A stretch of 8,907 bases of DNA. It comes from Sphingomonadaceae bacterium. Its GTDB lineage: Bacteria; Pseudomonadota; Alphaproteobacteria; Sphingomonadales; Sphingomonadaceae. A program made the position numbers and the translations under genes. Positions 1 through 5,823 of the stretch are shown one piece after another. The notes under the pieces are model-generated. The model ran no database searches, was not told the DNA's origin, and worked only from the letters and a program-made list of their open reading frames with translations. The stretch covers positions 1-8,907 of the forward strand of contig CANEVG010000131.1 in the NCBI GenBank assembly GCA_947442095.1. Reading direction: 5' to 3'. Within the stretch, counting starts at the first letter, position 1; each line of letters opens with the position of its first letter.

Positions 1-46
1 GCATGGCAACTGGGCCAATGCGGACGAAATCGGGCTTGCAGCCTGA
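1..46 (+). CDS. Possible 3' end of an upstream gene (partial, unidentified)
   Basis: Frame 2 is open from the left edge and closes at a TGA at 44-46. Its last residues read HGNWANADEIGLAA, a composition that looks like a real protein C-terminus. Too little is visible to name a family. The other two plus-strand frames are less protein-like here. The 65 nt that follow, up to the next start codon, would then be the intergenic gap. The alternative is that the whole stretch is non-coding leader. On the minus strand a frame starting at 72 also stays open to the edge, so a divergent gene cannot be excluded. Confidence 0.3.
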   Translation, partial: HGNWANADEIGLAA

Positions 47-111
47 AAGCTCTTTCCCACCTCCCTGGTCATTGCTATCGTTTATAACAATGGCCAGAGA
101 GGGAGAATTTG

Positions 112-1350
112 ATGTCTATTCGCCTGTGGCACGCCACTCTAGCTGCTGGTGTTGCGCTTGCGCCTGCAGCCCTCTCCGCGCAGTCCGCTGCGCCCATTGG
201 CCCCTCCCCCGCCGTGATCGCCATGCGCGACCAATGGCTGAACCCGGCGGTCAACAGCTTCACTTTCCGCGAGACCAACAAGGTCTTCGAAAGCCGCGAT
301 GTGCCCCGCAGCGGGCCTGTGTGGCCTTTGGTGAACGGCAGCATGCTCGCCATGCCCGCGCACCAGTCCGGCGGCACCACGATGACCTATGGCGCCTGGG
401 CCGACCGCACTTTCACTAATGCCCTGCTTGTGATGAAGGATGGCAAGGTGGTGTTCGAGGATTATCGCAACAAGTCGGATGCCGCGACCCGCTTCATTTC
501 ATTCTCGATGGCCAAGACCTTCACCGCGCTACTTGTCGGCATTGCGCTGGGCGAGAAGAAGATCCGCTCGTTGGATGACAAGGTGGGCGACTACGTACCT
601 GAGCTCAAGACCGGCGGCTACGGGAATGCCGCGATCCGCCAGGTCCTGCAGATGCGCTCAGGCGTGGACTATGAGGAGCGCTACGATTTCGGCGCGAATC
701 CCAGTCTCGCGGCGACGATCCACACCAAGGCTATCGTGCGCAACCAGATGCGCTTTGCTGATCCTGCGATGACTATCGGCAAGAAGACAGCGCCCGGCAG
801 CACGTTCAACTACGCCACGCTCGACACTGCCGTGCTAGGATGGATTCTGGAGCAGGCGACGGGCGAGAAGTTGGAGACCTACACGGCCAGCCGCCTGTGG
901 GGGCCACTCGGTGCCGAGGCGAGCGCGTTCTGGATGGCCGATGGCCCGCCGGGCAACGGCCGCGCGCTCAATGGTATGGGCTACAACGCGGTGCTGCGCG
1001 ATTTCGCCCGGCTCGGGCAGCTTATGCTCGATGGTGGTCAGGCCAATGGCAAGCAGGTGATCCCCACCGGCTGGGTAAGCCAGATGACCGCGATGATCCC
1101 CTTCCCCGACCAATATGCGCGCAAGGCCGAGTTCAAGGGCTATGGCTTCCAGACTTGGCAGGTGGACGACGAACCGGGCGCCTACAGCGCGGTCGGCCTT
1201 GGGGGCCAGTTCATCTATGTCCACCCCAAGACGCGTACGGTGATCGTGAAGCTCAGCTACAACCCGCCGGTCGAGCCCGAATGGCTGACCGGCGAGGTGA
1301 TCGATTACTTCCACGCCATCGTGCGTGCACCGGTGACCGCCAAGCCCTGA
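112..1350 (+). CDS. Exported class-C beta-lactamase-like serine hydrolase (esterase/amidase type)
   Basis: This 412-residue protein belongs to the serine beta-lactamase-like superfamily (class C, EstB and 6-aminohexanoate-dimer hydrolase relatives). Those enzymes cleave esters or amides through an acyl-serine intermediate. Residues 1-24 form a signal peptide (short basic start, Ala-rich core, cleavage near LSAQ), so the enzyme should act in the periplasm. The nucleophile motif SMAK is at S132-K135. The second motif is Y234-A-T rather than the YxN of true beta-lactamases, and the third-strand position is occupied by GLGGQ (362-366) instead of KTG. Both point to an esterase or amidase, not antibiotic resistance. 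The family-typical LRDFARLGQLMLDGG lies at 295-309. The ATG at 112 is preferred over the adjacent TTG at 109 because GGGAG (101-105) sits six bases before it. The substrate is not readable. Its partner downstream is an aryl-alcohol dehydrogenase, 31 nt away. Confidence 0.88.
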   Translation: MSIRLWHATLAAGVALAPAALSAQSAAPIGPSPAVIAMRDQWLNPAVNSFTFRETNKVFESRDVPRSGPVWPLVNGSMLAMPAHQSGGTTMTYGAWADRTFTNALLVMKDGKVVFEDYRNKSDAATRFISFSMAKTFTALLVGIALGEKKIRSLDDKVGDYVPELKTGGYGNAAIRQVLQMRSGVDYEERYDFGANPSLAATIHTKAIVRNQMRFADPAMTIGKKTAPGSTFNYATLDTAVLGWILEQATGEKLETYTASRLWGPLGAEASAFWMADGPPGNGRALNGMGYNAVLRDFARLGQLMLDGGQANGKQVIPTGWVSQMTAMIPFPDQYARKAEFKGYGFQTWQVDDEPGAYSAVGLGGQFIYVHPKTRTVIVKLSYNPPVEPEWLTGEVIDYFHAIVRAPVTAKP

Positions 1351-1381
1351 TCCAACCCAACTGTCCGATGGAGCGTCCTGC

Positions 1382-2491
1382 ATGACTGCAATCCGCGCCG
1401 CCGTTTGCCATGGAGCACACGGCCCCTTCTCCATCGAGGAGGCCGCGATCGACGGCCCCCGCGCCGGCGAAGTGCTTGTGCGCATCGTCGGCGCCGGCAT
1501 CTGCCACACCGACATGGCTGCGCGTGATCAGCAGGTGCCCGTGCCGCTGCCCATAGTGCTCGGCCATGAAGGCTCCGGCGTGATCGAGGCCGTGGGGCCG
1601 GGCGTCACCGAAGTGGCCCCCGGCGATGCGGTGATCCTCACGTTCGCCAGCTGCGGCACTTGCTCCAATTGCAGCGATGACGCCCCGGCTTATTGCTACC
1701 AATTCGGTCTCTACAACTTCAGCGGCGGGCGGCCCGATGGGAGCAAGGCCTTCAACGCTGAGCAAGGCGTGATCCACAGCCACTTCTTCGGCCAGTCCTC
1801 GTTTGCCACCCATGCGCTGGCTAGCGAGCGCAACGTTGTAAAGGTCCCCGCCAGCGCCGCGCATGTGCCGCTCGACTTGCTCGGGCCGCTCGGCTGCGGG
1901 CTCCAGACCGGCGCGGGCGCGGTGCTCAATTCGATGGCGGTGAAGTCCGGCCGCGCGCTGCTGGTGATCGGCGCGGGCGCGGTCGGCCTTTCCGCCGTGA
2001 TGGCGGGCAAGATTGCCGGGGCGAACCCGATCATCGCGGTCGATCTCCACGACAACCGCCTCGCCCTCGCGCGTGAACTCGGCGCGACGCACACGGTGAA
2101 AGGTGGCGGCGATCTGGAGGCCGCGCTGCGCGAAATCTGCCCCGAAGGCCTGCACTATGCCTTCGACACCACGGGCATCGCGGCGCTGATCGAACTTGCC
2201 TTCTCTTGGCTCGCCCCGCGCGGCATTGTCGGCCTTGTCGGTGCAGCCGATCCCGCCGCGATGCTTCACCTGAACGAAATGGCGCTGATGGGCGGCGGCA
2301 AGCGGATCATGGGCATTCTGGAAGGCGACAGCGACCCCAAGATATTCATCCCTGAGCTGATCGAACACCATATTGCCGGACGCTTCCCCTTCGAGAAGCT
2401 AGTCGAAACCTTCGCATTCGAAGAGATCAACGAGGCCTTCGCGGCCGGCGAGAGCGGGCGCGTGATCAAGCCGATCCTCAAGGTATCATGA
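1382..2491 (+). CDS. Zinc-dependent alcohol dehydrogenase, aryl/benzyl-alcohol (XylB-like) type
   Basis: This is a 369-residue medium-chain dehydrogenase, full length for the family, that interconverts an alcohol and its aldehyde with NAD(P). The catalytic zinc ligands are visible as C41 (GICHTD), H62 with E63 (GHEGSG) and C172 (LGCGLQTG). A structural zinc lobe is formed by C91, C94, C97 and C105. The Rossmann motif GAGAVG is at 197-202 and is followed by an acidic D221 (IIAVDLHD), which favours NAD over NADP. The segment HFFGQSSFATHA and the LLGPLGCG..TGAGAVLN block are typical of the benzyl/aryl-alcohol dehydrogenase branch that includes toluene-pathway XylB. A GGAG at 1370-1373 precedes the ATG by eight bases. 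Its stop overlaps the next start as ATGA, so the two are probably translated together. Activity on an aromatic alcohol is a family-based expectation; the exact substrate is unknown. Confidence 0.92.
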   Translation: MTAIRAAVCHGAHGPFSIEEAAIDGPRAGEVLVRIVGAGICHTDMAARDQQVPVPLPIVLGHEGSGVIEAVGPGVTEVAPGDAVILTFASCGTCSNCSDDAPAYCYQFGLYNFSGGRPDGSKAFNAEQGVIHSHFFGQSSFATHALASERNVVKVPASAAHVPLDLLGPLGCGLQTGAGAVLNSMAVKSGRALLVIGAGAVGLSAVMAGKIAGANPIIAVDLHDNRLALARELGATHTVKGGGDLEAALREICPEGLHYAFDTTGIAALIELAFSWLAPRGIVGLVGAADPAAMLHLNEMALMGGGKRIMGILEGDSDPKIFIPELIEHHIAGRFPFEKLVETFAFEEINEAFAAGESGRVIKPILKVS

Positions 2492-2949
2492 TCAAACCCG
2501 ATCTCGAATTCGTCTACGAGGCGACCGGCGATCTCGAACCGCCAGTGCCCATCGGCACGACCTATGACGGCACGCGCCGGATCATTCCCATTGTCGGCGG
2601 CGGGCGGGTCGAAGGGCCGAAGATCAAGGGAAAGCTCGTCGGCAATGCCGCCGATTGGCAGCTCACCCGGCACGACGGCGTGACCGTGGCCGATGCGATC
2701 TATGCGCTGGAAACCGACGACGGCGTGGTGATCCAGATCCGCAATCGCGGCCTGCGCCACGGACCGCCAGAGGTGATGGCGCGGCTCGCGGCGGGGGAGG
2801 AGGTCGACCCTACCGCCTACTATTTCCGCACCGTGCCCGAATTCATCGCGCCCGAGGGGCCATACGATTGGCTAAACCGCTCCATTTTCATCTGCTCCGG
2901 CGCGCGCTATCCACTTGGCATCAAGCTCTGGGTCTGGCGCGTGCTTTGA
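2488..2949 (+). CDS. DUF3237 family protein
   Basis: This 153-residue cytoplasmic protein has no signal peptide or membrane segment and matches the DUF3237 (UPF0311) family in size and pattern. The N-terminal LEFVYEATGDLEPPVPIGTTYDGTRRIIPIVGGG..EGPKIKGKLVG (residues 7-51) and the C-terminal YFRTVPEFIAPEGPYDWLNRSIFICSG block are the family's usual conserved stretches. The family is made of small beta-rich proteins and I know of no established biochemical function for it. Members recur beside dehydrogenases and aromatic or terpenoid catabolic genes. The ATG lies inside the stop of the upstream alcohol dehydrogenase (ATGA at 2488-2491), with only a short AAGG (2480-2483) as ribosome site, so its synthesis is probably coupled to that enzyme. 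This hints that it acts on, binds or responds to the same substrate or product. That part is inference. Confidence 0.87.
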   Translation: MIKPDLEFVYEATGDLEPPVPIGTTYDGTRRIIPIVGGGRVEGPKIKGKLVGNAADWQLTRHDGVTVADAIYALETDDGVVIQIRNRGLRHGPPEVMARLAAGEEVDPTAYYFRTVPEFIAPEGPYDWLNRSIFICSGARYPLGIKLWVWRVL

Positions 2950-2965
2950 TCGCGCGGCCCCAAAG

Positions 2966-3000
2966 CCCTATCCCCTTAAGGGGAGAGGGTTGGGAGAGGG
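2966..3000. repeat. Imperfect palindrome with duplicated half-arm (REP-like intergenic element)
   Basis: The arms CCCTATCCCCTT (2966-2977) and AAGGGGAGAGGG (2978-2989) are reverse complements with one mismatched pair (2970/2985). The sequence GGGAGAGGG occurs at 2981-2989 and again at 2992-3000, separated by TT. The element starts 16 nt after the DUF3237 stop. It resembles, from memory, a G/C-rich CCCCTCTCCC..GGGAGAGGG intergenic repeat scattered through many proteobacterial genomes. A transcript hairpin could weaken read-through, but no run of T follows, so it is not a classical intrinsic terminator. Copy number elsewhere cannot be judged from this window. Confidence 0.6.
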
Positions 3001-3020
3001 GAATGCAACCCTACCGGACA

Positions 3021-3024
3021 AGGA
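3021..3024 (+). promoter_or_regulatory. Ribosome binding site supporting a GTG start
   Basis: AGGA at 3021-3024 is followed after seven bases by GTG at 3032. The frame is open further upstream, including an in-frame TTG at 2990, but that longer version would run through the palindromic repeat. It would also add residues that do not look like the helical protein that follows. Confidence 0.5.
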
Positions 3025-3031
3025 CAATGCC

Positions 3032-3385
3032 GTGGCCCGTGCCGACCGCCTCGAACGCCTCGACCGCCGCCGCGAGGGGCTGGAGGAAGACTACCGCGAG
3101 GCGCTGATCGCCGCGCTCAAGGTCACGGCAGCAGGAAGCTGGGGCCTGTTCGACCACCGCCAGGACAAGCACGACCGCGCCCGCGCCGCGCCTGCCGTTA
3201 CCGAACTGGAAGAGCTGGCCGATGAGATCGCGACCTTGCGCGAACAACTGATGATCGATGAGCCCTTCGCCATGCACGAGGAGTTCGTCGCCGCGCGCGG
3301 CCCCGTGCGCGCGCAGGCGGTGGGCGAACCCAAGCAAGCGCGGGCATGGCTGGAGCGGCTCGCAAAGGAAGCCGAGGCCAGCTAA
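3032..3385 (+). CDS. Small conserved alpha-helical protein of unknown function
   Basis: With the GTG start the product is 117 residues, very rich in Arg, Glu, Ala and Leu, with no signal peptide or membrane helix. Residues 1-31 and 56-75 (VTELEELADEIATLREQLMI) look like amphipathic or coiled-coil helices. They flank a distinctive turn, AAGSWGLFDH (33-42). The C-terminal half has EPFAMHEEFVAARGPV and VGEPKQARAWLERL. I recognise this pattern as a recurrent hypothetical protein of sphingomonads but know no function for it. It lies downstream of the DUF3237 gene across the palindromic repeat and upstream of a small HNH protein. It is therefore more likely part of an unrelated small-gene group than of the catabolic operon. 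The translated frame has the GC-rich third positions expected of real coding sequence here. Confidence 0.7.
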   Translation: MARADRLERLDRRREGLEEDYREALIAALKVTAAGSWGLFDHRQDKHDRARAAPAVTELEELADEIATLREQLMIDEPFAMHEEFVAARGPVRAQAVGEPKQARAWLERLAKEAEAS

Positions 3386-3401
3386 GAGATGCTCCATCAA
3401 A

Positions 3402-3421
3402 CCCCTTCGTGTCGAGCGACA
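3402..3421. repeat. Possible remnant of a sphingomonad intergenic repeat
   Basis: The 62-nt gap between two small genes contains CCCCTTCGTGTCGAGCGACA, which includes the small inverted repeat TGTC-GAGC-GACA (3410-3421). From memory, it resembles one half of a dispersed CCCTTCGTGTCGAGCGAAGTCGAGACAC-like palindrome common between sphingomonad genes. The second half is not present. A chance match is possible. Confidence 0.3.
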
Positions 3422-3447
3422 GGGCGTTACGCACCGAAAGCACCGCA

Positions 3448-3780
3448 ATGGCCCGCAAGCATTCCAAAGGTGGATGGCAGGATGAACCGGACGAGGAGGC
3501 CGCCCCGCCCCCTCTACCCTGCTGGCTCTGCGGACGGCCCACCGGCAAGACCGTGGTCTGGCACCACCCCGTCCCCAAAAGCCGCGGCGGGCGCGATACC
3601 GTGCCGATGCATGCCATCTGCCAGAACACGCTGATCGCCCAGTTCACCAACTCCGAACTGCAGCGCGCGGGGATGGACGTGGACGTGCTGCTGGCCAACC
3701 CAGCCGTGCGCAAGTTCGTCGATTGGGTTGCGAACAAGGACCCCGATTTCAACGCCAGTATCGCGAAGAAGGGGCGATAG
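3448..3780 (+). CDS. Small HNH-endonuclease-like protein with a degenerate motif
   Basis: This 110-residue protein has an HNH/McrA-like zinc fold. Its Cys knuckle is C25-W-L-C28, followed by WHHPVPKSRGG (38-48, with H39 and H40) and H55-A-I-C58. Functional HNH relatives normally continue as C-H-x-x-x-H, supplying metal-binding or catalytic histidines. Here the same stretch reads CQNTLI, with Q59 and I63 in those positions, so nuclease activity is doubtful even though the Cys and HH framework is kept. The rest (FTNSELQRAGMD..LLANPAVRKFVDWVANKDPDF) follows a pattern I recall from small sphingomonad HNH proteins. The ATG at 3448 is chosen because the protein family-like sequence begins there. 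The upstream site is weak (GAAAG at 3436-3440). The role is unknown; DNA binding without cleavage is one possibility. Confidence 0.75.
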   Translation: MARKHSKGGWQDEPDEEAAPPPLPCWLCGRPTGKTVVWHHPVPKSRGGRDTVPMHAICQNTLIAQFTNSELQRAGMDVDVLLANPAVRKFVDWVANKDPDFNASIAKKGR

Positions 3781-3793
3781 GAGCACCAACGCT

Positions 3794-4204
3794 ATGACCA
3801 CCCATCGCCTCGTCAGCAGCTTCTACGACCGCGTGTGGAACACCGGCGACCGGGCGGCGCTCGATGAACTGGTGACGAGGGATTTCCGCTTCCAGGGCTC
3901 GCTCGGCCCCGCGATCGTGGGCCGGGACGCCTTCTGGCACATCGTCACGATGGTGCGCACCGCCCTCTCCGGCTATCACTGCGCCATCGAAGCCTGCGTT
4001 TGGGAAGAGAAACAAGCTTTCGCGAAGATGCGCTTTTCCGGCACGCATGTCGGCCCGTTCCGCGGCTTTGCGCCGACAGGGCGGCACGTTGATTGGGCTG
4101 GCGCAGCGCTCTTCCAGTTCGACGGCCAGTGCATCCGCGAAATCTGGGTGCTCAGCGATACGGCCGCGCTTGATGCGGCGCTTGGCGCGAACCCACCCGC
4201 CTGA
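3794..4204 (+). CDS. SnoaL/NTF2-like protein (ester-cyclase type)
   Basis: The 136-residue product has the size and layout of a SnoaL-like member of the NTF2 superfamily. It has an N-terminal helix FYDRVWNTGDRAALDELVTRDFRFQGSLGP (10-39), a second helical stretch GRDAFWHIVTMVRTAL (43-58), then beta strands (AFAKMRFSGTHVGPFRGFAPTGRHVDWAGAALFQFDGQCIREIWVLSD). Characterised members include polyketide ester cyclases and steroid-isomerase-like enzymes, but many have unknown substrates. There is no signal peptide. An AGGAG at 3779-3783, overlapping the stop of the preceding gene, lies ten bases before the ATG and supports this start and co-transcription with the HNH-like gene. It converges with the MFS gene on the other strand, leaving only three bases between their stops. 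Confidence 0.85.
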   Translation: MTTHRLVSSFYDRVWNTGDRAALDELVTRDFRFQGSLGPAIVGRDAFWHIVTMVRTALSGYHCAIEACVWEEKQAFAKMRFSGTHVGPFRGFAPTGRHVDWAGAALFQFDGQCIREIWVLSDTAALDAALGANPPA

Positions 4205-4207
4205 GCT

Positions 4208-5791
4208 CTACCCCGCCGCGTTCACCACCAGTGCCGCCTCGTCGCGCACCGCCCGCCGCCCGATCAGCACCATCAGCACCACGATCGGAAGCGCAGCCGC
4301 GTTGATACACAGCATGGCAAAGCGCAAATCGCCTGTCGCGTCGGACAAGAGGCCAACAATGTAAGGCCCGATGCCGAGGCCCAGGATCGTCATCACCAGG
4401 AGGTAGAGGCTAGAGGTCAGGCCGCGCATGCGCGGCAGCACCTGATCGAACATGATCGCATAGAGCGGCGGCAGCCAGCCGGTAAGCACGAAGGCATAAG
4501 GCAGGAATCTCCAGAGGAAATCGTCAGCATTCGGCGCGGTATAGACCCACAACGACATTATCGGGGAAAGCCCCATGGTCAGCAGCGCAACGCCGGCGCG
4601 GCCGCTGCCAGGCCAGCGCTTCTGCAGCCAATCGGACAGCGGCCCCCACAGCAGCGGGCCGACGATGCCAATACCTGCCGAAAGGAACCCGAACTTGAGC
4701 GCGGTTTCCTGCATCGAAAGGCCATAAGTGCGGATCAGGAAAGTGGGGTTGAAGGCCATCATCCCGTAGTTGATCACCGATTGCAGCATGCCCACTGCCA
4801 TGCACATCATCAGCGTGGGCGAACCCCGGATCACGCGGCTGGCCTCGGGGTCCGACAGGCTGACGCCCTGCACGAGATTGACGATCACGACGAGGCCGAA
4901 GCCGATCACGCTCCATTGCAGTGCATGCGGATTGATCGAGATGCCTGCCAGCAACAGTGACGGCCGCGGCGAGATCGCGGTGCTCAGCATGGTCAGCGCG
5001 ATCATCGCCGCCGTGATCAGGCCGATGGAGAGCAGGTTGCGGCCCACCATCGCCGCGCTGGCGCGCCGCATGCGCATCACGATCAGATGGAAGCCCGGCG
5101 TCACCGCGCCGAGCATCTCAAGGCTCGCGGCAAAGGGGCGCGGATCGGGCGGGGTGGCAATGCCGTCCATTCCGCCGCGCTCGGGCTCGCGCATCGTCCA
5201 CAGGAATATCGCCAGAACGAAGCCGGGGGCGGCCGCCACAAGGAAGGCGAATTGCCAGCCCCTGAGCGCTGAGCCGGGATGCGCCGCATCCCACCAGCCC
5301 GCCGCCACACCGCCCAGTATCAGCGAGCCGCCCAGCCCCAGCGCAATGGCCGAAGCCATGACTGCCATGACAAACCCGCGCCGCTCGCGCGGCCAGTAGT
5401 CGTAGATCAGCGAAGTGCCTGCCGGAGACGTCGCCGCCTCGCCGATCCCCACGCCGAGGCGCGAAAGCGCCAGCAGTGAAAAGCTGGTGGTCAGGCCCGC
5501 AAGGCCCGTTGCTGCGGACCAGAACAGGATGCTGATCGCGAGCAGCTTCGTGCGCACCCAACCATCGGCAAGCCTCCCGACAGGTAGCGAAAACAGCGCA
5601 TAGAACAGCGCGAACACGGTGCCATAGAGCAATCCCATCTCGGCATCACCGACACCGAGATCTTTCTTGATCGCCGGCGCAAGGATGGCGAGGATCTGCC
5701 GGTCGAGCAGGCTCATCGCCTGGGTCAGCGCAAGGATAACGAGCGCATAGCGCGCGCCCGGGGCCAACGTGGAGCGGACCTTTTCGTTCAA
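4208..5791 (-). CDS. MFS transporter, Spinster-like, with enlarged middle region
   Basis: This is a 527-residue inner-membrane permease. D30-R31 in the first helix (LLDRQILAILAPAI), motif A G72-RLADGWVR, and RLGVGIGEAATSPAG (111-125) place it in the Spinster-like branch of the major facilitator superfamily. That branch moves small organic molecules, often by proton coupling. Most such carriers are about 430 residues. Here about 100 extra residues lie between the two six-helix halves, and they contain two extra hydrophobic segments near 252-273 and 292-311, suggesting 14 helices. The gene starts with TTG, and the next Met is inside helix 1. It follows ligW by 32 nt on the same strand, so import of a LigW-pathway aromatic acid or a precursor is plausible. 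It is not an obvious member of the aromatic-acid:H+ symporter branch. The substrate is inferred only from context. Confidence 0.88.
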   Translation of the reverse strand: MNEKVRSTLAPGARYALVILALTQAMSLLDRQILAILAPAIKKDLGVGDAEMGLLYGTVFALFYALFSLPVGRLADGWVRTKLLAISILFWSAATGLAGLTTSFSLLALSRLGVGIGEAATSPAGTSLIYDYWPRERRGFVMAVMASAIALGLGGSLILGGVAAGWWDAAHPGSALRGWQFAFLVAAAPGFVLAIFLWTMREPERGGMDGIATPPDPRPFAASLEMLGAVTPGFHLIVMRMRRASAAMVGRNLLSIGLITAAMIALTMLSTAISPRPSLLLAGISINPHALQWSVIGFGLVVIVNLVQGVSLSDPEASRVIRGSPTLMMCMAVGMLQSVINYGMMAFNPTFLIRTYGLSMQETALKFGFLSAGIGIVGPLLWGPLSDWLQKRWPGSGRAGVALLTMGLSPIMSLWVYTAPNADDFLWRFLPYAFVLTGWLPPLYAIMFDQVLPRMRGLTSSLYLLVMTILGLGIGPYIVGLLSDATGDLRFAMLCINAAALPIVVLMVLIGRRAVRDEAALVVNAAG

Positions 5792-5797
5792 AGCTTT

Positions 5798-5805
5798 CCC
5801 TCTCC
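5798..5805 (-). promoter_or_regulatory. Ribosome binding site for the TTG-started MFS gene
   Basis: Read on the minus strand, GGAGAGGG is followed by six bases and then TTG at 5791-5789. The strength and spacing of this site, together with the absence of any in-frame ATG before the first membrane helix, decide the TTG start. Confidence 0.65.
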
Positions 5806-5823
5806 GCCTGCGGACCTATGATT

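Noticed and set aside
83..88. TATAAC as a -10 box for the serine hydrolase gene
   Set aside because: No -35-like sequence lies at the right distance (60-65 is CCTCCC), so a single AT-rich hexamer is not enough to call a promoter.
112..1350. Antibiotic-resistance beta-lactamase
   Set aside because: The fold family fits, but the YxN and KTG motifs are replaced by YAT and GLGGQ, as in esterase or amidase relatives.
1253..2371. A 372-codon open frame antisense to the alcohol dehydrogenase
   Set aside because: It lies wholly opposite intact family genes, has low-complexity His/Arg/Ala/Gly-rich translation and matches no family I know. Long antisense frames are expected in GC-rich coding DNA.
2966..3000. 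Intrinsic terminator
   Set aside because: The stem is GC-rich, but there is no loop of normal size at the centre and no T-run follows on either strand.
4208..5791. DdvK-type dehydrodivanillate transporter
   Set aside because: The motifs (RLGVGIGEAATSPAG, DRQ in helix 1) and the length point to a Spinster-like carrier, not to the aromatic-acid:H+ symporter branch.
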